A DNA stretch of 64,000 nt from Limnomonas spitsbergensis (Eukaryota; Chlorophyta; Chlorophyceae; Chlamydomonadales). The notes under the pieces are model-generated. The model was not told the origin of the DNA. It saw only the letters and a program-made list of their open reading frames with translations, and did not search any database. The DNA is taken from positions 6,286,001 through 6,350,000 of the forward strand of contig JAYJMM010000113.1 of assembly GCA_037349105.1 (NCBI GenBank), in the 5' to 3' direction. Every line of letters begins with the position of its first letter. The first letter of the stretch is position 1. Positions 36,004 to 45,200 of this stretch are shown in pieces. Both the position numbers and the translations under genes were made by a program.

Positions 36004-36990
36004 CCAGCCTTTCATATAATTAATTCGGTGAGCGGGATGTGTATACCACATCATTGCGGTCGTGTTTTTATTTGAGATGAACCCCCTTCAGAGCTCAAAC
36101 CCCTTGCGGAAATAAAAGGGAAGATGAGGATCAGAGGGGCAGAGTGGTCTTTTGGGAGGCTGTGGTATACATGTTTGAGAGTTAGAGAGCAATGGGGCTG
36201 GTGTTCTGGGGGGCGGCTTCCCTTTTTTATTGAAACATAAAACTCGTTTGCGTATTTTCGCCGTCATGGCCCAGCTTCGAGGCTCGGATCTGGATCAGTG
36301 TCTTTAAATTTTCCTTTAGCCGTATTTGGTAGCAAGGTGTTATGTTGACACACACCGTCGTTAATAATAGGGTTTGAGATGCTTCCCTTGGGCTGAAATG
36401 AATGCGAGGTGTCCATTAAATTCGGGATGCAAACCTAATTCAGATCAAATTCTGGGAGGGTCAATTTCCAGAGCTGAGGAAAAGCATCTTACGTTCATGT
36501 CCTGAGAGAGGGTATTTCAGGCCTTCCCTCTAATTTATTATGGTGAGCGGGATGCTATCGGCAAATCATGGCAGCCATGTTTCGCTTTGAAAGGCCCTTT
36601 ATATTTTTGAAGCCGCACCGCGGTGAGAATATGAACCTCTGAGGAACTAAGGGAGATACGAGTGACAGAGTGGTCATTTGGGGGGCTGTGGTACACATCG
36701 TTCAAGTGGAGAGCAACGGGGCGGGCGGTTTCCTCCATTCTACCGTACACCCAATTGCGTGTTTGTTAGCTTCGTGACCTGTCCTTGTTTTTGAAAGGCT
36801 CGGATCTGGATCTCAGGGCGTGGATCATAATTTTGCCTTTCCAGATTTTGTAGCAAGGTCTTGTTATAGTTTGGGATGCTTTCCATGGGCTGAGATGGTT
36901 CAGGGCTTCATTTCGGGATGCAAGCTTATTCAAATCAAATCCAGGGGAACGTCAGTTTCCAGGGTTGAGGAAAATCATACTACTTTCAGG
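36004..36990. repeat. Diverged tandem duplication of about 0.5 kb
   Basis: Two direct copies, about 36004-36498 and 36517-36990, align through a series of shared anchors in the same order. The anchors are GGTGAGCGGGATG (36027 and 36542), CAGAGTGGTC followed by GGCTGTGGTA (36139 and 36666), GGCTCGGATCTGGATC (36281 and 36798), TGGGCTGA near ATGCTTCC (36380 and 36878), CGGGATGCAA (36423 and 36913) and a CAATTTCCAGAGCTGAGGAAAA-like block (36462 and 36951). Divergence is high, with substitutions and small gaps, so the duplication is old. No coding capacity is preserved between copies. Function unknown. Confidence 0.82.
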
Positions 36991-37197
36991 ATTGTGAATG
37001 GAACAAGCTTAAAGTCTAGGGAGACAACAAAAATGGAATCGTGTTTGCGTGCTACATGAAGCGGTTAAAAATAAGAAGCCGTTATTGGGGGGCAGCGAGC
37101 GGGCTATTTCACCGGCCTGCCCCATGTTCCATGCTAGCAGAAGTGACATAAATACACATGAACACTGTCACTAATAAAGTGTGCGGTTTTGAGGCCT

Positions 37198-38063
37198 CTA
37201 CAGAGCACTCAGCCATGCAACATTGCCGGCGGGGATGACATCGGTGTTATAAAACACCATGCCCTTCTTCTTGTCTCCGCTACCCGCCATTGAAACCTTG
37301 ACATCTAGTAGGTACGCCCACGTGCCCTTGGCCCCTGGCGCATTCAAAGTTGCAAGCACGACGGTGTGCGCTTTTCGGCCCCTGAACAGGCTGCCGGAGG
37401 CCTCCGACCTAAACGTGCAGAACATGCCTGCCTCGCTGCACTGCCGCACCGCCATAAAGAGGCGTTGGAGGCAGCTGTCTTTCCATCCGACATTGAAGGA
37501 GAAGACGTACCGAATCACAGGGACCTCCGGATCCCAGTTCGGGTGCACGAGGAGGGTCTCCTTGCTTGCCTCAGAGTCAGGTCCGAACAACGCTTGCATC
37601 TGTCCTTTCGGCCACTGGAGAGCCATGACATCGAAGATCTGCGATGACGTCGAAACAAATCGTCTAAGACCGGTATCTTCGACGTCATCGTCAGAAGCAT
37701 CATGAGCGTATGCAACAACACATAACTCACCCCCTTCGGGCTCGGCTGCACCTCTACGCCAAATGTGGACATGGCCCCGGCGAATAAGGCAAAAACCATC
37801 ATCGCCCCATCGTCACACCCGACGTCCGTGAACGCTATGTGGGCGGCAACTCCCGGAGTCAAGCAATTAATGAACACCAGCATGAGTGCGGCCTTGCTCA
37901 AGTTTGAGGCCGTTCCCGGCATGCCGTTTCCGCTGTCTCGCCCCAAACCTCGCAAGGCACGCATTTTGAGTAGCAGCATGAAATTCTTGTACAGGGGTAC
38001 CACAGTGCGAACCCAGCCGACTGGCGCACGGGCAAGGATGCGCTTGGGTGCAATGGCCGCCAT
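37198..38063 (-). CDS. Unknown protein, two exons, possible organelle targeting
   Basis: On the minus strand, exon 1 (38063 down to 37731) and exon 2 (37638 down to 37198) join in phase 0 across a 92-bp intron with donor GGG|GTGAGT and acceptor CGCAG|ATC. The result is 257 residues plus TAG. The start is the ATG at 38063, which begins MAAIAPKR. Residues 1-42 contain nine Lys/Arg and no Asp/Glu, as in mitochondrial or plastid transit peptides. Two hydrophobic stretches (about 58-78 and 87-104) could be membrane segments. The second exon is more polar, with no catalytic motif I recognise. Exact phase across the intron and a long frame on both sides support a real gene. I do not recognise the family. 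It faces the HNH gene tail to tail, 2.7 kb away. No promoter element is evident. Confidence 0.6.
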
Positions 38064-38665
38064 GTCGATTTTTAATTAGCTGTTGATTTTGAACACACAT
38101 CTCATAACGATCGTTAACAAATGGGCATGCCGCAGACCTAACGCCACCGCCAATCTGCTGATCCGACCACAAGGACAGGTGCTTCACCAAAGTCCACTTG
38201 GAATGGCAGCAGTGGTTCTATCATTATGTTAATGCGCGTGTGGTAGACATCGGAAGTCATATGGGGAAGGCAATGAGGTCAGGCCCGCGACCTTCAACTT
38301 GCTATCCACCCCCTCATTCCACTAAACCGAGCGCTCACACCATCACAGGATGCGAGTGGAGCCAGCGAAAGCCCTGTAGTGGTATGAGGTCTTCGACAAG
38401 CGAAGCGGCGCATTCAGGCGATTGTGCAGGTGAGGAATGAGGGGAGTCCAGGTTAGCGAGGCGCGACCTGCCACACAATGGACGAACTGACAACAGGAAT
38501 ATTAGCGAGGCTGCCAAGGTGGAAGTCCAAAGCTGCAGGGAGCAAGGGGGACGGGTCTTCAGATCGGGCTTCGCAGGCAAATTGATTCTTCCGGATGGGG
38601 TCAGGGCGGCCGGATGAACCTAGAAAGGACGAACACAGAGAAATGTCCAGGTTGCTTGCCCAACA

Positions 38666-38797
38666 CATGGCCAAATGCACCCCCTCTCCCACCACCACCT
38701 GCCTCAGCCCATGGCCACAGGCAGCCCCTATCCCCCAACCAACTGCATCAGCCCATGGCTGCCCCTGCTGATTTCCCATGCCTGCCCCCCGTACTGG
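38666..38797. repeat. Relic of the 44-bp minisatellite outside the satellite
   Basis: CATGGC recurs at 38666, 38710 and 38754, a spacing of exactly 44 bp. The intervening sequence (CCCCCTCTCCCACCACCACC, then TGCCTCAGCC) clearly matches the 44-bp unit inside the 1-kb modules at 5627, 18993 and 29721, though it is more diverged. It lies 5.9 kb beyond the edge of the satellite domain. Confidence 0.75.
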
Positions 38798-38860
38798 TTG
38801 AACCTTGCATGCAATGAAAAAGAGTAACAGCAGCAGGGTTGCTAGATGCAATGTACATGA

Positions 38861-38914
38861 TGCATGCACTTCATTGTAGTCTCCGTATACTAATTTCGGT
38901 TGAACATACCTTTG
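38861..38914 (+). repeat. 54-bp direct repeat, left copy (partner at 39680-39733)
   Basis: TGCATGCACTTCATTGTAGT, then CTCCGTATACTAATTTCGGTTGAACATACC, recurs 819 bp downstream at 39680-39733 with only a few changes, including TAT to CAT. In both places it is followed by a pyrimidine-rich tract, a CAG and GTTG, that is, a splice-acceptor context. The repeat therefore looks like a duplicated intron 3' end. Confidence 0.85.
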
Positions 38915-38930
38915 TCCCTTGCTACCACAG

Positions 38931-40006
38931 GTTGAGGCTGGCTGGCCTACCTACCATGCATCGTGCTGGTCTGAAGCTACAGAAGACCAGCCTCATCAGC
39001 TATAGGAAGTCTACCAGCCCCGTGCACTACCAGCCCCGTGCACATGACTCCATCAAGATGCTTACACCGCGCGCCATGAGGCCACCCGCCCAGCGACAAC
39101 ATGGCAGGTAAAAATGGCATGTCACGTGTAGGGCATGCTGGTCAGGAAATGTAGGGCAGGCTGGTTACATCAGCACTCATTTACTGACTGGACTAGCACA
39201 TTTAAATTACAAGAATCTCTAGTTGAAGCCACACACAGTTTCTGAAGTTAGGGGGATTTGCTTTCGTTAGCTGCGCCGTCCACACATAGGTACAAAATCA
39301 TGGAGGCAGGGTACCTGCCATGGTCGACAGGAGCAGGTAAGGTGTAGGGCCCTTATGTAAAAACGTCATGTCTCCTCAAGCCACTAATTTGTGTGGCCCA
39401 TCCCTTTGCAGGTGGTCGTGAAGATGAAGAGCTCAGACCATCGTGTGAGTTGGGGTGGGGAGGAGCTATGGGAAAGAAAGGGGGAAGAGGCCCTGCACAC
39501 TTTTCACACCTCAGGCATTTACATGAGTGGCAAATTAAAATTAAAAAAACTCTGGGCATGGGTGCACAAGTGAATGTGCATGAATCAATGCAGGTGCAAG
39601 TACTAACAAAGGTGCATGCCCTAGAGGGATATCCATCAGGATTAGGGTCCGGTACGCTTACATGGGCATGTCCTCCCAATGCATGCACTTCATTGTAGTC
39701 TCCGCATACTAATTTCGGTTGAACATACCTCTGCAGGTTGGAGATGAACCAGAGCATGGCCTACAGATTCAAGCGGTGGAGCACAATAGCGCGAGCTGAA
39801 GATGCGGACGATAAACTAGTTGAAGTGAGTTCACAAAATTGTGAAATGTCTACCTTGAGCCCAACATCATTATAACGAAACTAACTTGTTTCACTCCTGT
39901 GCAGGTTTCAGATGTAGCTCCAACAAGGTGGCCATGTGGTAGGGGAAGGGAGGCTAACTTGCAAGGCATGGCATGGCATGGCATGGCCAAGGCTGGCATG
40001 GCATGA
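38931..40006 (+). CDS. Tentative multi-exon gene of unknown function, 5' end not found
   Basis: Five possible exons, 38931-39107, 39290-39336, 39412-39442, 39737-39824 and 39905-40006, are linked by GT-AG introns. The donors are CAG|GTAAAA, CAG|GTAAGG, ATC|GTGTGA and GAA|GTGAGT; the acceptors are CACAG, CATAG, TGCAG, TGCAG and TGCAG. One frame stays open through all four joins (147 residues plus TGA) with phases 2, 1, 2 and 0. The product is basic and resembles no family I know. Exons of 31 and 47 bp are small, donor GTGTGA is weak, and the last exon runs into a GGCAT microsatellite that encodes GMAWHGMA-like sequence, so the 3' end is doubtful. Exon 1 contains a 15-bp direct duplication (CCAGCCCCGTGCACTA). 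A spliced non-coding RNA is an alternative. If translation began at the ATG at 39300, the product would be 85 residues. Confidence 0.3.
39680..39733 (+). repeat. 54-bp direct repeat, right copy
   Basis: Partner of 38861-38914. It ends directly at the acceptor TCTGCAG (39730-39736) that precedes a tentative exon. Confidence 0.85.
39964..40003. repeat. GGCAT microsatellite
   Basis: Four to five adjacent GGCAT pentamers, then a spacer CCAAGGCT and two more GGCAT units. Replication slippage is the likely origin. Confidence 0.85.
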
Positions 40007-40144
40007 CCTAGCCTTGCAAGATATGGCCTTGTAACCCCTATGTGTAATGTAATGTGGAACGTATTTAGCCAAAACATAATATTTTAAGCCTCTACTTATA
40101 CATAGAAGAGCATAAATTTCAAAGATGAGACTAGTAACATGTCC

Positions 40145-40860
40145 ACGGGGGCCGCTCAAAGCTCGGCCGCGTGGGCGCCCAACTGTTCAGAAGGGAGTAA
40201 AGAAGGAACTCAAAGAAAGAGAGGGGTAAAGGAACGAAATAAGAGGCCGGTAAGGCAACGAATTGGGCTAGTTTGTTTTCATCGTGAGACACCGCCCATA
40301 AATCCACCAGCCACACTCAATTAATGACGTTACACCTCTGGCCCTGGGTCAAATAGGCTCAGTCGCATGGGCGCCAAATTTCAGAGTTGGGAGATCAGAG
40401 CGTTCTTTCTGAGTTCCTGGGTTAGTTTGTTTTGATTGTGAGACACCGCCCATAAATCCACCAGCCACACTCAATCAATGACATTACACCTCTGGCCCTG
40501 GGTCGAATATGCTCAGTCGCATGGGCGCCAAATTTCAGAGTTGGGAGATCAGAGCGTTCTTTCTGAGTTCCTGGGTTAGTTTGTTTTGATTGTGAGACAC
40601 CGCCCATAAATCCACCAGCCACACTCAATTAATGACGTTACACCTCTGGCCCTGGGTCAAATAGGCTCAGTCGCATGGGCGCCAAATTTCAGAGTTGGGA
40701 GATCAGAGCGTTCTTTCTGAGTTCCTGGGTTAGTTTGTTTTGATTGTGAGACACCGCCCATAAGTCCACCAGCCACACCGAATCAATGACATTACACCTT
40801 TGGGCCCTGGTCAAACAAGGATCACCTGCGTGTGCACCTCACTTCAGGGTTTACCGGAAA
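40145..40860. repeat. 154-bp tandem repeat
   Basis: TAGTTTGTTTTGATTGTGAG recurs at 40269 (with one change), 40423, 40577 and 40731, a period of exactly 154 bp. Each unit then has ACACCGCCCATAAATCCACC, AGCCACACTCAAT, CCTCTGGCCCTGGGTC, CAGTCGCATGGGCGCCAAAT and GAGATCAGAGCGTTCTTTCT. The two central copies are almost identical. Both ends are degenerate: 40145-40268 is a decayed partial unit, and the last unit fades after about 40815. No frame is kept open through the copies. Confidence 0.93.
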
Positions 40861-41251
40861 GAACGAAACAAACACCAGGGAATAAGAAAAATGTGGAGGA
40901 GCGGGGGGAAATGAAGCGAAGGGATGGACGCAAGGTTGAAAAAAATTACATCCAACTCTGAAAAACGACTTTGCTTCTACTACATCTACAAACTTGGCTC
41001 AAGCACTCAGAGCAATTATTAAATTAACCGCGATCAGAAGCACATCTAAAATGGATAGGATACACAGGGAAAATTTAAAAAACAGCTATGACCCGCCACA
41101 TAAATTGTTCCCAATCATTTGAAGTATTCATATGTTAGGCCAGAAGGGGGAAAATCAAACACGAGGGGGGTCAATGGACACCCAATTAGCACCATGCACA
41201 ATGCACTACCGTATGCATGCAACAATCAGACCATGCAAGAATTGGTTATGG
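40861..41251. other. Short intergenic stretch, A-rich
   Basis: Between the 154-bp repeat and the stop codon of the minus-strand dioxygenase exon. It would hold the 3' untranslated region of that gene. No other gene or element is seen. Confidence 0.5.
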
Positions 41252-42161
41252 TTAAGGGTGCAGCGACTCCTTAGTGCGCATCCCATGAAGCACCTCCTCC
41301 CGCACAATGGCTAGGCTCGCGTTGGCAACCTTTATGGCTGCCTCTGTGCTACCAGGGCGGCTCCACACCGCACAACCATGCACATTGGGCTGGCTCTCTC
41401 CTGATGGTGCAGTGTGGGGCGATGTGCCATGCACCAAGACATTGGTGCTCAGCCAAACAAAGCTGCCATGCCTGGGGGTCATCTTAATGCCCAGGGAGGG
41501 CACGTGGAATGACCCGCTCCGCATGCTAGTACCACCGCGTTCCTGAAACCAGAAGATGGCTCCCCCCACTGGAGTGTCCTTCTCATCGACGTGGTACTTG
41601 TTTGTGTAGTCCTTGGTCAGACTAAAGTTGGTCATGTGGTGGTGTGATGTGAGCATCTGTGGGGCTGGCTCCCCAGACGCAGCCTTTAGGTGGTCCATTT
41701 GGAGGGGGACCAGCGACTGCAGGGCTCCCACCAGGTCAGACAGGGTCTCGTTGCATGCTACCCGTGCTTCTGAGTTCTCGCACTCTATCTTGTACCGCCC
41801 CGCCACGGTCCACTTATTCAGTGGGTTGGTGAGCCCAGCACACCTCATGGGGACCTCGCCCTTCACCTCCTTTCCATCACCCCTCTTCAACTCCGTCATA
41901 AGCGGCTCGCAATGACGCAGACTCTGCAATAGCGGGGTAGCCATACTGGTCCCGATGTCCCGCACCCAGAGAAGGACCAGCCGTTTCTGAAAGAAAACAG
42001 CTTGCGCTGGGATGCTCCTATTGCATGCAATATCTACTAGTGATGCTCCTCTCTCACATGTGACAGCTTTCCCCACCAAGCCCGCCGCCTTGGCTTGTAG
42101 CTCGGTCACCTCGGTTATCTTGATGCTCTTGTATCGCTTCTCCAGATCTGCCTTCACAACA
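41252..42161 (-). CDS. 2-oxoglutarate/Fe(II) dioxygenase, TET/JBP-like, last exon (5'-incomplete)
   Basis: One minus-strand exon from a splice acceptor (TTTTTTACCCAG|T at 42161) to TAA at 41252, about 302 residues. No ATG opens the frame; it starts inside a codon, so upstream exons are missing. Counting from the GTG codon at 42157, the C-terminal half has the double-stranded beta-helix pattern: an MTNFSLTKDY-like strand, the Fe-binding H189-x-D191 in YHVDEKD, G-S-F-x-V-P-S-L-G (215-223), a GSFVWLS strand (231-237), the distal H243 in LVHGT, and R267 in VWSRPG as a candidate 2-oxoglutarate-binding residue. All three iron ligands are present. The GxFxVPxLG...HG layout recalls the TET/JBP family that oxidises 5-methylcytosine or thymine in DNA and is common in algae, fungi and their mobile elements. 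Substrate is inferred. The 186-bp satellite begins 68 bp upstream. Confidence 0.6.
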
Positions 42162-42228
42162 CTGGGTAAAAAAGGCAGGGTGCAATCAAGTAAGTTGTGC
42201 TAAGCTGTTGAAAAATGCATCATAATTG

Positions 42229-45200
42229 GGCAACAGCCTCCACACTTCCAGGACACACATTTCATTCTGGCAGCATAGTAAAGGATCACTATATGAGCAT
42301 GCAGCCATGCTCAAAATGTCAGGGCAATGGGTAGACTGGGAGGAACACAGATTTTGAGCCACCATGGTGGTTCAGTAAAACAGCCCCCCTCGTTTCCCAC
42401 TCAAGGAGATGGCCTGCAACAGCCTCCACACTTCCAGGACACACATTTCATTCTGGCAGCATAGTAAAGGATCACTATATGAGCATGCAGCCATGCTCAA
42501 AATGTCAGGGCAGTGGGTAAAATGGGAGGAACACAGATTTTGAGCCACTTAGGTGGTTCAGCAAAACAGCCCCCCTCGTTTCCCACTCATGGAGATGGCC
42601 TGCAACAGCCTCCACACTTCCAGGACACACATTTCATTCTGGCAGCATAGTAAAGGATCACTATATGAGCATGCAGCCATGCTCAAAATGTCAGGGCAGT
42701 GGGTAGACTGGGAGGAACACAGATTTTGAGCCACCAAGGTGGTTCAGTAAAACAGCCCCCCTCGTTTCCCACTCAAGGAGATGGCCTGCAACAGCCTCCA
42801 CACTTCCAGGACACACATTTCATTTTGGCAGCATAGTAAAGGATCACTATATGAGCATGCAGCCATGCTCAAAATGTCAGGGCAGTGGGTAAAATGGGAG
42901 GAACACAGATTTTGAGCCACTTAGGTGGTTCAGCAAAACAGCCCCCCTCGTTTCCCACTCATGGAGATGGCCTGCAACAGCCTCCACACTTCCAGGACAC
43001 ACATTTCATTCTGGCAGCATAGTAAAGGATCACTATATGAGCATGCAGCCATGCTCAAAATGTCAGGGCAGTGGGTAGACTGGGAGGAACACAGATTTTG
43101 AGCCACCAAGGTGGTTCAGTAAAACAGCCCCCCTCGTTTCCCACTCAAGGAGATGGCATGCAACAGCCTGCACACTTCCATTACACACATATCATTCTGG
43201 CAGCATAGTAAAGGATCACTATATGAGCATGCAGCCATGCTCAAAATGTCAGGGCAGTGGGTAAAATGGGAGGAACACAGATTTTGAGCCACTTAGGTGG
43301 TTCAGTAAAACAGCCCCCCTCGTTTCCCACTCAAGGAGATGGCCTGCAACAGCCTCCACACTTCCAGGACACACATTTCATTCTGGCAGCATAGTAAAGG
43401 ATCACTATATGAGCATGCAGCCATGCTCAAAATGTCAGGGCAATGGGTAGACTGGGAGGAACACAGATTTTGAGCCACCATGGTGGTTCAGTAAAACAGC
43501 CCCCCTCGTTTCCCACTCAAGGAGATGGCCTGCAACAGCCTCCACACTTCCAGGACACACATTTCATTCTGGCAGCATAGTAAAGGATCACTATATGAGC
43601 ATGCAGCCATGCTCAAAATGTCAGGGCAGTGGGTAAAATGGGAGGAACACAGATTTTGAGCCACTTAGGTGGTTCAGTAAAACAGCCCCCCTCGTTTCCC
43701 ACTCATGGAGATGGCCTGCAACAGCCTGCACACTTCCAGGACACACATTTCATTCTGGCAGCATAGTAAAGGATCACTATATGAGCATGCAGCCATGCTC
43801 AAAATGTCAGGGCAGTGGGTAGACTGGGAGGAACACAGATTTTGAGCCACTTAGGTGGTTCAGCAAAACAGCCCCCCTCGCTCCCACTCATGGAGATGGC
43901 CTGCAACAGCCTGCACACTTCCAGGACACACATTTCATTCTGGCAGCATAGTAAAGGATCACTATATGAGCATGCAGCCATGCTCAAAATGTCAGGGCAG
44001 TGGGTAAAATGGGAGGAACACAGATTTTGAGCCACTTAGGTGGTTCAGCAAAACAGCCCCCCTCGTTTCCCACTCATGGAGATGGCCTGCAACAGCCTGC
44101 ACACTTCCAGGACACACATTTCATTCTGGCAGCATAGTAAAGGATCACTTTATGAGCATGCAGCCATGCTCAAAATGTCAGGGCAGTGGGTAAAATGGGA
44201 GGAACACAGATTTTGAGCCACTTCGGTGGTTCAGCAAAACAGCCCCCCCCGTTTCCCACTCATGGAGATGGCCTGCAACAGCCTGCACACTTCCAGGACA
44301 CACATTTCATTCTGGCAGCATAGTAAAGGATCACTATATGAACATGCAGCCATGCTCAAAATGTCAGGGCAGTGGGTAAAATGGGAGGAACACAGATTTT
44401 GAGCCACTTAGGTGGTTCAGCAAAACAGCCCCCCTCGTTTCCCACTCATGGAGATGGCCTGCAACAGCCTCCACACTTCCAGGACACACATTTCATTCTG
44501 GCAGCATAGTAAAGGATCACTATATGAGCATGCAGCCATGCTCAAAATGTCAGGGCAGTGGGTAGACTGGGAGGAACACAGATTTTGAGCCACCATGGTG
44601 GTTCAGTAAAACAGCCCCCCTCGTTTCCCACTCAAGGAGATGGCCTGCAACAGCCTCCACACTTCCAGGACACACATTTCATTCTGGCAGCATAGTAAAG
44701 GATCACTATATGAGCATGCAGCCATGCTCAAAATGTCAGGGCAGTGGGTAAAATGGGAGGAACACAGATTTTGAGCCACTTAGGTGGTTCAGCAAAACAG
44801 CCCCCCTCGTTTCCCACTCATGGAGATGGCCTGCAACAGCCTCCACACTTCCAGGACACACATTTCATTCTGGCAGCATAGTAAAGGATCACTATATGAG
44901 CATGCAGCCATGCTCAAAATGTCAGGGCAGTGGGTAGACTGGGAGGAACACAGATTTTGAGCCACCAAGGTGGTTCAGTAAAACAGCCCCCCTCGTTTCC
45001 CACTCAAGGAGATGGCCTGCAACAGCCTCCACACTTCCAGGACACACATTTCATTTTGGCAGCATAGTAAAGGATCACTATATGAGCATGCAGCCATGCT
45101 CAAAATGTCAGGGCAGTGGGTAAAATGGGAGGAACACAGATTTTGAGCCACTTAGGTGGTTCAGCAAAACAGCCCCCCTCGTTTCCCACTCATGGAGATG

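Larger units (their letters stand above)
38064..38930. other. Intergenic stretch
   Basis: Lies between the start of the minus-strand gene and the first tentative exon of the next plus-strand gene. It holds degenerate 44-bp minisatellite units (38666-38797) and the left member of a 54-bp direct repeat (38861-38914). No other gene or RNA is supported. The 5' region of the minus-strand gene must lie here, but no TATA box or similar element stands out. Confidence 0.5.

Noticed and set aside
38453..38869. 138-codon minus-strand frame with a signal-peptide-like start
   Set aside because: Its middle part is the complement of the degenerate 44-bp minisatellite and the rest has no motif; the hydrophobic start is from a short GCTGCTGTTACTC-like tract.
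43799..44035. 71- and 78-codon frames on both strands of the 186-bp satellite
   Set aside because: They recur with the 1,115-bp unit, overlap each other on opposite strands, and exist only where the 185-bp monomer restores the frame.
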